From Streptosporangiaceae bacterium (lineage in GTDB: Bacteria; Actinomycetota; Actinomycetes; Streptosporangiales; Streptosporangiaceae): DNA of 11,791 nucleotides. Shown in pieces: positions 6,641-11,791 of the stretch. The DNA lies in the NCBI GenBank assembly GCA_030043395.1, contig JASHXW010000506.1, positions 1 to 11,791 on the forward strand. The letters run 5' to 3'. The stretch's first letter is position 1; the number at the start of each line of letters is the position of its first letter. The translations under genes were made by a program, and so were the position numbers. The notes below the pieces were generated by a model, which worked only from the letters and a program-made list of their open reading frames with translations, was not told the origin of the DNA and searched no databases.

Positions 6641-7114
6641 TCACCCGAACTGGCCCGGCTGGTAGTCGCCGGCGGGCTGCTGGATGATGACGTTCATCCG
6701 GTTGAAGGCGTTGATCATCGCGATGCCCGCCACGAGCGCGACGAGCTGGTCGTCGTCGTAGTACTTGGACGCGTTCGCCCAGGCCTCATCGGTGACGCCG
6801 CCGGCGGCGTCGGCGATGCGCGTGCCCTGCTCGGCGAGTTCCAGCGCGGCTCGCTCGGCGTCAGTGAAGACCGTCGCCTCCCGCCACGCCGCGACGAGGT
6901 TCAGCCGCTGCTGGGTTTCCCCGGCGTGCAGGGCTTCCTTGGTGTGCATGTCGGTGCAGAAGCTGCAGCCGTTGATCTGGCTGGCCCTGAGCCGCACCAG
7001 TTCCTGCGTCGACTCGGGCACCGTCGAGTGACGCAGCGCGGCTCCTGCCGCGTTGAAGTGCTTGATCAGCTTCAGTGCCAGCGGGTTGCTCAGGAAGTCG
7101 ATTCTGGCCTCCAT
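6641..7114 (-). CDS. Carboxymuconolactone decarboxylase / AhpD-like protein
   Basis: This 157-residue protein has the AhpD core motif: E-x11-C-x2-C-x3-H as Glu38, Cys50, Cys53 and His57 in NGCSFCTDMHTKEA. The CxxC plus His is the redox centre used by AhpD-type alkylhydroperoxidases. A helical C-terminal part (YYDDDQLVALVAGIAMINAFNRMNV, about 118-142) is typical of the family. A peroxide or thiol redox role is the best guess; true carboxymuconolactone decarboxylation is unlikely with this CxxC type. The ATG has AAGGAG 8 nt upstream (7123-7128). The gene is divergent from an ECF41 sigma factor, and carboxymuconolactone decarboxylases are one of the standard partners (the 'COE' genes) of that sigma group. 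A promoter matching the ECF41 pattern lies upstream at 7191-7217, so the neighbouring sigma factor very likely controls it. Confidence 0.93.
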   Translation of the reverse strand: MEARIDFLSNPLALKLIKHFNAAGAALRHSTVPESTQELVRLRASQINGCSFCTDMHTKEALHAGETQQRLNLVAAWREATVFTDAERAALELAEQGTRIADAAGGVTDEAWANASKYYDDDQLVALVAGIAMINAFNRMNVIIQQPAGDYQPGQFG

Positions 7115-7122
7115 GTCGCACT

Positions 7123-7128
7123 CTCCTT
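7123..7128 (-). promoter_or_regulatory. Ribosome binding site of the AhpD-like gene
   Basis: Read on the minus strand this is AAGGAG, 8 nt before the ATG at 7114-7112. It is a near-ideal site and confirms the start. Confidence 0.75.
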
Positions 7129-7190
7129 ACCGTTCTTGCGCCGCAGCGAGGTCCGCGGCTGACTAGGTGTTGTGCTGTTCTCACTAGTCC

Positions 7191-7217
7191 GACGACGCAG
7201 CCGGCGAAAGTGTGAGC
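7191..7217 (-). promoter_or_regulatory. ECF41-type promoter for the AhpD-like gene
   Basis: On the minus strand the bases read GCTCACA (7217-7211), 16 nt, then CGTC (7194-7191). The ECF41 group promoter is TGTCACA-N16-CGTC as I recall it; five of seven -35 bases, the spacing and the whole -10 agree. Transcription would begin near 7184, leaving a leader of about 70 nt before the ATG at 7114. A second promoter of the same design faces the other way 9 bp further on. Confidence 0.7.
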
Positions 7218-7226
7218 CGGTGCCAG

Positions 7227-7253
7227 CCTCACAGTTCGGCCGCCTGTCTCGTC
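7227..7253 (+). promoter_or_regulatory. ECF41-type promoter for the sigma factor gene (autoregulation)
   Basis: CCTCACA (7227-7233), 16 nt, then CGTC (7250-7253) repeats the ECF41 pattern on the plus strand. Transcription would start around 7259-7261, just upstream of the sigma gene. This implies that the sigma factor drives its own expression. The two -35 boxes form an inverted repeat TGTGAG-N11-CTCACA (7211-7233). Confidence 0.65.
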
Positions 7254-7280
7254 GGACAGGGTGAGAGGGGATGCGAGCGG

Positions 7281-7286
7281 GAAGGG
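7281..7286 (+). promoter_or_regulatory. Ribosome binding site that sets the sigma factor start
   Basis: GAAGGG lies 7 nt before ATG 7294. It favours this ATG over the in-frame GTG at 7261. That GTG has no ribosome site, but it is 7 nt from the CGTC box and could serve as a leaderless start. Confidence 0.5.
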
Positions 7287-7293
7287 CGGCAGC

Positions 7294-8229
7294 ATGAGCA
7301 TCGAGACCGGGCCAGAAGACGGCCGGACCGATCCCAGCATCGACGTGGTCATGAGCGAGCGCCGGCAGCTGATCAACCTCGCCTACCGGCTGCTTGGCTC
7401 CCTGGCCGAGGCTGAGGACGCCGTGCAGGAGACCTACGCCCGCTGGTACTCCATGTCCCGTGAGCAGCAGGACGCCATCGAGAACCCGGGCGCCTGGCTG
7501 ACGAAGGTCGCCAGCCGGGTCTGCCTGGACTTGCTTGGGTCGGCGCGGGCCCGGCGGGAGCGCTACGTCGGCGAGTGGATACCCGAGCCGTTGCCCGGAC
7601 CGGGGGAGTGGATCGGCGGGCGGCCTGCTGGCGCTACCGCTGACCCGGCCGACCGGGTCACCTTGGATGAGTCGGTCAGCATGGCGTTCCTGGTCGTGCT
7701 CGAGTCGATGACGCCAGCCGAGCGGGTGGCTTTCGTCCTGCATGACGTCTTCGGCTACTCCTTTGGCGAGATAGCCGAGATCGCAGGCCGGACGCCGGCG
7801 GCCTGCCGCCAGCTTGCCTCCTCAGCCCGCCGCCGGGTTCATGCTGCGCAGCCCCCCGCCACTCCGGCAGCTCGGCGCGCTGGCATCGTCAGGGACTTCA
7901 AGCGGGCCTGGGAGGCCAAGGACATCGAAGCCCTCGTCAGCCTCCTCGACCCCGAGGCGACGCTGATCGCCGACGGCGGCGGCCTCGTCAGCGCGGCGCT
8001 CAGCCCGATCGAAGGCGGCGAGCAGATCGCGCGCTACTCTGTCGAGCTCACCAGCAAGGTGCCCGGCCTGACAATGGCGGAGCGCATGGTGAACGGCCAG
8101 CCGGGCCTGATAGTCCAGCAAGACGGCGCAACGGCGACGGTCATCGCCTTCGACATCGCCGGCGACCGGATCACCCGCATCTGGGCAGTGCGCAACCCTG
8201 ACAAGCTACGGCCCTGGACGCAATCCTGA
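7294..8229 (+). CDS. sigJ: ECF41-group (SigJ-type) RNA polymerase sigma factor with SnoaL-like C-terminal domain
   Basis: This 311-residue sigma factor directs RNA polymerase to a small set of promoters. Region 2 spans about 22-88 (NLAYRLLGSLAEAEDAVQETYARW), and region 4 about 125-182 with the helix-turn-helix YSFGEIAEIAGRTPAACRQLASSARRR. A SnoaL/NTF2-like extension follows (about 194-305). ECF41 hallmarks known to me are WLPEP in the linker, DGGGR/K and NPDKL in the extension. Here they read WIPEP (95-99), DGGGL (227-231) and NPDKL (301-305), so the group assignment is firm, with a Leu at the fifth DGGG position. In this group the extension replaces an anti-sigma factor and tunes activity from within the protein. 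The gene is divergent from the AhpD-like partner, and both have matching promoters. The start is ATG 7294 with GAAGGG upstream. The stop is 7 bp from that of the convergent ArsR-type gene. Confidence 0.93.
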   Translation: MSIETGPEDGRTDPSIDVVMSERRQLINLAYRLLGSLAEAEDAVQETYARWYSMSREQQDAIENPGAWLTKVASRVCLDLLGSARARRERYVGEWIPEPLPGPGEWIGGRPAGATADPADRVTLDESVSMAFLVVLESMTPAERVAFVLHDVFGYSFGEIAEIAGRTPAACRQLASSARRRVHAAQPPATPAARRAGIVRDFKRAWEAKDIEALVSLLDPEATLIADGGGLVSAALSPIEGGEQIARYSVELTSKVPGLTMAERMVNGQPGLIVQQDGATATVIAFDIAGDRITRIWAVRNPDKLRPWTQS

Positions 8230-8236
8230 ACCGTGC

Positions 8237-9238
8237 CTACCGGCCCGCGGGCGAGTTGAGCAGCGCGAGGCCCAGTTCCGAAGCCTGATACAGGACTGCC
8301 CGGCCGGACCGCTGCCGGCTTACTAGCCCGCCGCGGTACAGGAACGCCAGATGCTGGGAGACGGCGCCCGGCGTGACGCCGAGCTGCCGGGCCAGCGCCG
8401 TCGTGGTCGATGGCGATCGCAGCGTGCTGAGCAGCCGGGCCCGGGTCTGGCCGAGCAGGTACTCCGCGCTCGTGCCGCTGGCTGCCCGCTCGGCGGCGTT
8501 CTGCCACACGGTGGCCGCCCCGCGGGCCGGATACAGCAACGTGGTCTGCGTGCTGGTCGCCTTGCTCACCGACACATCCGGCCAGCCGAGCACGCTCGGC
8601 ATGATCACCAGGCCGTCGGGTCCCAGCTGCACGGCGACCAACTCCTGGCTGGTGTCCGGATCAGCCAGCGTCAGGGTGCCTGCCGACCAGCTCAGGTCCG
8701 GGTGCATGTCGGCGAACAGCGCTCTGGCGCCACCGCTGGCCAGCAACCCGCTGCGGTAGCCGATGTCGGCGTCGAGCACGGCGCGGATCCGCTCCCAGTG
8801 CGGGGCGATCAGCCGGTCATGGCACAGCCTGAGCTCACTGGTGATCTGGCCGAAGTCAAGGTTCTCGAAGAGCTCGGTCGCGCTCTGCGGCCAGGGGCCA
8901 TCTTCGAAGACGCGGCGCAGGCTGCCCCGCACGGCCTCAGGCGGCGTCGCCGCCAGCTGGGCAAGCTGCTCCCCGAAGTCCGGCCACCGCCGGGAGGGCG
9001 CGGGGGCGAGGAATTCCGGATACCACGGCAGGCCATTGTTCACCAGCGGCCAGATCGCCGGGACCCGCAACGGCCGCTCGCGCAGCTCGCGCCGGGCCCA
9101 GTCGACCCACGGCCTGGTCACCGCCGGCGGGTCGGGCCGGGCGAGCAGCTTGATCGCCTTGATCGTCTCGTACAGCGGTGAGGCCGCGAACCTGGTGGCG
9201 GCGAGGTCGGCCACCCCGAGCGAGATCACCAGCGCCAT
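8237..9238 (-). CDS. ArsR-family winged-helix regulator with large N-terminal domain (DUF5937 type)
   Basis: This 333-residue protein has a C-terminal winged helix-turn-helix (about 260-330). LLGQTRARLLSTL is the first helix, TTALARQLGVTPGAVSQHLAFLYRGGLV gives the turn and recognition helix, and SGRAVLYQASELG is the wing. About 250 residues precede it with no motif I can name; the arrangement matches actinobacterial ArsR proteins annotated with the DUF5937 domain. The metal-binding CxC of classic ArsR/SmtB proteins is absent (only Cys139 is present), so the signal is probably not a metal but a small ligand sensed by the N-terminal domain; this is inference. It is divergent from an MFS exporter, with a palindromic operator candidate at 9248-9264, so it likely represses the exporter and itself. 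The ATG at 9238 is nearly adjacent to GAGG, which is too close for a good ribosome site. A leaderless start or GTG 9229 is possible. Confidence 0.88.
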   Translation of the reverse strand: MALVISLGVADLAATRFAASPLYETIKAIKLLARPDPPAVTRPWVDWARRELRERPLRVPAIWPLVNNGLPWYPEFLAPAPSRRWPDFGEQLAQLAATPPEAVRGSLRRVFEDGPWPQSATELFENLDFGQITSELRLCHDRLIAPHWERIRAVLDADIGYRSGLLASGGARALFADMHPDLSWSAGTLTLADPDTSQELVAVQLGPDGLVIMPSVLGWPDVSVSKATSTQTTLLYPARGAATVWQNAAERAASGTSAEYLLGQTRARLLSTLRSPSTTTALARQLGVTPGAVSQHLAFLYRGGLVSRQRSGRAVLYQASELGLALLNSPAGR

Positions 9239-9247
9239 ACCTCAGTA

Positions 9248-9264
9248 TTTAGCAGATCGCTAAA
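9248..9264. promoter_or_regulatory. Operator candidate of the ArsR-type regulator
   Basis: TTTAGC-AGATC-GCTAAA is a perfect 6-bp inverted repeat with a 5-bp spacer, centred 18 bp upstream of the regulator's ATG and 48 bp upstream of the exporter's ATG. Its AT-rich arms stand out in GC-rich DNA and resemble ArsR-family operators. Binding here would cover the promoter region of the regulator and possibly that of the exporter. Confidence 0.65.
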
Positions 9265-9303
9265 ACATTCTCTGGGCGACGCTGCATTGAAACCCTGTGT
9301 GGC

Positions 9304-10575
9304 ATGGCGCAGACCATCGATCCACCAGCCATCAGGAACCGGCCTGCACTCGGTTCGCCGTACTGGCGGATCTGGTGGGCCAACACGGTGAGCAGCGTGG
9401 GCGATGGCGCACTCGTGTCCGCGCTGCCGCTGCTCGCGGTGACCGTCACGACGAACCCTGAACTCATCGCGCTGGTCTCCGCCTCGTTCTACCTGCCCTG
9501 GCTGCTGCTGTCCCTTCCGGCCGGGGCGCTGGTCGACCGCTACGACCGGGCGAGGATCATGTGGCGGGCACAGGCCGTGCAGGGCGTCATCATCGTCGCC
9601 ATCGCCGTTCTCGCCGGCCTTCACCAGGCGGATATCGCGATGCTGGCAGCGGCCGGATTCTGCCTGGGCACTGCTGAGGTCTTCTTCAGCAACGCTGCCC
9701 AGGCCGTCCTGCCCAGGCTGGTCGACGCGGACCTCCTGCCGAGGGCCAATGGCAACCTCCAGGTGAGCCTGACCGTCGGCGAGACATTCATCGGGCCGCC
9801 GCTAGGAAGCCTGCTGTTCGCCGCGTCGCGTGCCTTGCCGTTCGGCCTGGATGCCGGATCGTTCGCGGTATCCGCGGCGGTGCTGTCGCGCCTGCCCCGC
9901 AGCGAACCGTCGAAAGCCGCCGGCAGCATGGGCACCAGGATCGCCGAGGGCCTGCGCTGGCTGCTCAGGCACCGCCTGCTCCGCGTCGTCGCGCTGCTGC
10001 TCGGCGCGTCGGCCTTCTGCAGCCAGATGGGCCAGGCCGTCCTCGTCCTGCTGGCCACGCAGACGCTGCACATCAGCCCTCGCGGTTACGGCCTGCTCTG
10101 GACGGCGTCCGCCGTCGGCAGCATCATGGGCGGTCTTGCGAATCCGGCGGTCACGCGCCGCATCGGCCAAGTGCCCTCGCTGATCGTCTCGATGGGGGCG
10201 TTCGCCCTGGTGTCCGCGGGCATCGGGCTCGCGCCCGATGCGGTCGTCGCTGGCGTGCTGATGGCCTGCAACGGATTCTTCGTCACGATGTGGAACGTGG
10301 TATCCGTGAGCTTGCGCCAGCAGATCGTTCCCGGTGACCTGCTTGGCCGGGTCAACAGCGTCTACCGGATGATCGGCTGGGGCCTGATGCCGGCGGGCGC
10401 TCTCGCCGGCGGCCTCGTGGCGCACGTCGCCGGGCTGCGGGCCCCGTACACGATCGGCGGCATCGTGTGCGCGGTGGCGCTGCTGGCGGCGCTGCCGGTC
10501 TTGCTCAGGACACGTAGTCCGGACTCGCGCGTGCCGCGCGCGACAACAACGGCCAACGACCAGCCAGCTGCGTAG
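9304..10575 (+). CDS. MFS transporter (MFS_3 / EntS-like exporter)
   Basis: This 423-residue integral membrane protein has about twelve hydrophobic segments. It opens with YWRIWWANTVSSVGDGALVSALPLLAV, typical of the MFS_3/EntS branch. Motif A is visible as GALVDRYDRARIM (74-86) between the second and third segments. The conserved stretches NGNLQVSLTVGETFIGPPLG (149-168) and LLGRVNSVYRMIGWGLMPAGALAGG (347-370) are family hallmarks. The tail (about 402-423) is hydrophilic and cytosolic. It would export a small molecule by proton antiport; substrates in this branch include siderophores, macrolides and other drugs, and none can be chosen here. It is divergent from the ArsR-type gene with an operator between them, so induction by the exported compound is likely. 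No clear Shine-Dalgarno is seen before ATG 9304. It ends in two tandem TAG stops, 9 bp from the convergent ureohydrolase stop. Confidence 0.92.
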   Translation: MAQTIDPPAIRNRPALGSPYWRIWWANTVSSVGDGALVSALPLLAVTVTTNPELIALVSASFYLPWLLLSLPAGALVDRYDRARIMWRAQAVQGVIIVAIAVLAGLHQADIAMLAAAGFCLGTAEVFFSNAAQAVLPRLVDADLLPRANGNLQVSLTVGETFIGPPLGSLLFAASRALPFGLDAGSFAVSAAVLSRLPRSEPSKAAGSMGTRIAEGLRWLLRHRLLRVVALLLGASAFCSQMGQAVLVLLATQTLHISPRGYGLLWTASAVGSIMGGLANPAVTRRIGQVPSLIVSMGAFALVSAGIGLAPDAVVAGVLMACNGFFVTMWNVVSVSLRQQIVPGDLLGRVNSVYRMIGWGLMPAGALAGGLVAHVAGLRAPYTIGGIVCAVALLAALPVLLRTRSPDSRVPRATTTANDQPAA

Positions 10576-10584
10576 TAGTCCTGA

Positions 10585-11574
10585 TCACGCCCTGGCTTGA
10601 TCGCGCCCAGGCTTGCCGATGAGCATCAGCGCCAGGAGCTCGTAAGCGACGTGGGCTGCTGCGATCGCCGTCATCTCGGCGTGGTCGTAGGCGGGCGACA
10701 CCTCGACGACGTCGGCGCCGACCAGGGGAATGCCCGCCAGGCCGCGGAGGATTCCGAGCAACTCCCGCGACGTGAGGCCCCCGGCTTCCGGGGTACCCGT
10801 CCCCGGCGCGTGCGCCGGGTCAAGCACGTCGATGTCGATGGACACGTACAGCGGCGCGTCGCCCACGCGGTCGCGTATCCGCTCCACCACGCCGGCTACT
10901 CCCGACTGCTCAAGTTCCATGGCATGCACGATCCGGAATCCGAGTTCGGCGTCCTCGTCGATGTCCCGGCGGGCATACAGCGGTCCCCGGATGCCGACGT
11001 GCAAACTCCTTTCCTGCAGGAACAAGCCCTCTTCGGCAGCGCGCCGGAATGGCGTGCCGTGGGTGATCGGCGCACCGAAATAGGTCTGCCAGGTGTCCAG
11101 GTGAGCATCGAAGTGAACGAGCGCGACCGGACCGAAACGCTGCCTGGTTACCCGCAGCAGCGGATAGGCGATGGTGTGGTCGCCGCCAAACGCGAGCAGC
11201 CTGCCCGCGCCACTGAGCAGGCTGGTCGCCCCTGCCTCGATCTGGTCGACGGCCTCCTTGATGTCGAACGGATTGCAGGCGAGGTCGCCGGCGTCGGCGA
11301 CCTGCTGCTCGCTGAGCGGCGCGACCTCGAGGGCCGGATGCCATGGGCGCAGGAGCCTTGAACCCTGCCGGATCGCTGCCGGGCCAAACCGCGCGCCTGG
11401 CCGGTACGACGTGCCGCTGTCGAAGGGCACGCCGACCACCGCCACATCGCAGTGGTCTACCTCGTCTCGCCTCGGCAGCAAGGCGAAGGTCGGCGGGCCG
11501 GCGAAACGTGGCGTCCGGCTAGCGTCGATCGGCCCCCGGATCTCGCCGCCCGGGCTGTCATTGGCACCTGTCAC
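10585..11574 (-). CDS. speB: Agmatinase / ureohydrolase (arginase family)
   Basis: This 329-residue enzyme of the arginase/agmatinase family hydrolyses a guanidino compound to urea and an amine, with agmatine to putrescine the most likely reaction. All binuclear manganese ligands are present: His133 (GGDH), Asp156, His158 and Asp160 (DAHLD), Asp247 and Asp249 ([22 protein letters not shown]). The N-terminal [17 protein letters not shown] and the loop [13 protein letters not shown] are agmatinase-like. Guanidinobutyrase or a related ureohydrolase is the main alternative. I choose GTG 11574 as the start. It has a GATACT -10 box 7 nt upstream (leaderless) and TTGCCC 18 bp further. The longer frame from GTG 11655 adds 27 atypical residues with three cysteines and would overlap the neighbouring promoter. 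The gene is divergent from a PucR-type regulator, which likely controls it. Confidence 0.9.
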   Translation of the reverse strand: MTGANDSPGGEIRGPIDASRTPRFAGPPTFALLPRRDEVDHCDVAVVGVPFDSGTSYRPGARFGPAAIRQGSRLLRPWHPALEVAPLSEQQVADAGDLACNPFDIKEAVDQIEAGATSLLSGAGRLLAFGGDHTIAYPLLRVTRQRFGPVALVHFDAHLDTWQTYFGAPITHGTPFRRAAEEGLFLQERSLHVGIRGPLYARRDIDEDAELGFRIVHAMELEQSGVAGVVERIRDRVGDAPLYVSIDIDVLDPAHAPGTGTPEAGGLTSRELLGILRGLAGIPLVGADVVEVSPAYDHAEMTAIAAAHVAYELLALMLIGKPGRDQARA

Positions 11575-11581
11575 AGATCGG

Positions 11582-11611
11582 AGTATCGGCTGGCCCCGTG
11601 ACGCCGGGCAA
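11582..11611 (-). promoter_or_regulatory. Promoter candidate of the ureohydrolase gene
   Basis: On the minus strand TTGCCC (11611-11606), an 18-bp spacer and GATACT (11587-11582) are followed by 7 nt and the GTG at 11574. Four of six bases match the usual consensus in each box. The layout implies a leaderless mRNA. Confidence 0.4.
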
Positions 11612-11635
11612 CAGTCGCTCCAACAAACCGCGCCC

Positions 11636-11665
11636 TTGTTCTTGGTGCCAGGCACAACCTACTCT
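11636..11665 (+). promoter_or_regulatory. Promoter candidate of the PucR-family gene
   Basis: TTGTTC (11636-11641), an 18-bp spacer and TACTCT (11660-11665) lie 7 nt before the GTG at 11673. TACTCT fits the actinobacterial TANNNT box, and the distance suggests a leaderless transcript. No ribosome site is present. Confidence 0.45.
11642..11657. promoter_or_regulatory. Palindromic operator candidate between PucR and ureohydrolase genes
   Basis: TTGGTGCCAGGCACAA holds a perfect GTGCC-A-GGCAC palindrome (11645-11655), with matching T/A pairs further out and one mismatch. It lies inside the spacer of the PucR promoter, so a bound regulator would block that promoter. Autoregulation is inferred. 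Confidence 0.4.
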
Positions 11666-11672
11666 CGGTGCC

Positions 11673-11791
11673 GTGTCCGAAGGCGTGATCAGGGTCCAGG
11701 ACCTGTTGCACTCACCGGCCTTGCAGCTCCGGCTGATCGCCGGGGAGGCAGGCAGGTCGCGGCGTGTGGCGTGGGCCCACGTGAGTGAGCT
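11673..11791 (+). CDS. PucR-family transcriptional regulator, N-terminal part (runs off the window)
   Basis: An open frame starts at GTG 11673 and runs to the window end (39 codons plus two bases) without a stop. The translation begins MSEGVIRVQDLLHSPALQL and continues RLIAGEAGRSRRVAWAHVSE. This matches the start of the PucR N-terminal (purine catabolism regulator-like) domain, whose usual pattern is VxxLLxLPxLxLxLLAG...R.VxWVHVSE. Such regulators normally carry a C-terminal helix-turn-helix, here beyond the edge. The GTG has no ribosome site, but TACTCT lies 7 nt upstream, as in leaderless actinobacterial genes. It is divergent from the ureohydrolase gene with 98 bp between starts, so that gene is its likely target, and a palindrome lies in its promoter. 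Family members control purine, amine and amino acid breakdown. Confidence 0.8.
   Translation, partial: MSEGVIRVQDLLHSPALQLRLIAGEAGRSRRVAWAHVSE

Noticed and set aside
11569..11575. TGTCACA, an exact ECF41 -35 box
   Set aside because: The bases 16 nt downstream (11592-11595) are GGCC, not CGTC, and the match overlaps the ureohydrolase start codon on the other strand.
11575..11655. N-terminal extension of the ureohydrolase from GTG 11655
   Set aside because: It would add 27 cysteine-containing residues unlike the family and leave 17 bp between divergent starts. GTG 11574 has a -10 box at leaderless spacing.

Overview
The window is GC-rich, densely coding chromosomal DNA that looks like an actinomycete. 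Supporting signs are GTG starts, apparently leaderless genes, an F420/FMN split-barrel oxidoreductase, an ECF41 (SigJ-type) sigma factor, an ArsR-fold regulator fused to a large N-terminal domain, and a PucR-type regulator. I see no rRNA, tRNA, CRISPR array, transposase or integrase. It reads as a stretch of scattered metabolic and regulatory genes rather than a mobile island.

Layout. (1) 48-848 is an alpha/beta hydrolase. 978-2111 is an exported protein built from seven W-rich repeats, read as a seven-bladed beta-propeller. (2) Convergent to it is a secreted Ntn-hydrolase of the penicillin/AHL/lipopeptide acylase family (2203-4617, minus). A 33-34 bp tandem repeat lies between the two. (3) Divergent from the acylase is a monoamine-oxidase-type flavoenzyme with a covalent-FAD cysteine motif (4805-6160), followed by a small PPOX/FDOR oxidoreductase (6220-6636). 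(4) An AhpD-like carboxymuconolactone decarboxylase protein (6641-7114, minus) is divergent from an ECF41 sigma factor (7294-8229). The gap between them holds two back-to-back promoters of identical architecture (CTCACA-N16-CGTC). (5) An ArsR-type regulator (8237-9238, minus) is divergent from an MFS exporter (9304-10575), with a TTTAGC-N5-GCTAAA operator candidate between them. (6) An agmatinase-family ureohydrolase (10585-11574, minus) is divergent from the start of a PucR-family regulator (11673 to the window end). That regulator is cut off by the window edge and easily missed.

How the genes relate. Four head-to-head pairs separate the strands, and in three of them one partner is a regulator: sigma factor/AhpD-like protein, ArsR/MFS, PucR/ureohydrolase. 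These look like small self-contained regulatory modules. Agmatinase would release putrescine from agmatine, and a monoamine-oxidase-type enzyme lies a few kilobases away. A shared amine/polyamine theme is possible, but they are in different transcription units. Three of the four tail-to-tail junctions leave only 4-9 bp between stop codons.

Nothing here is clearly a new system. The most testable observations are the twin ECF41 promoters, the PucR start with its palindrome, and the exact match of the acylase catalytic residue spacing to the PvdQ-type enzymes.
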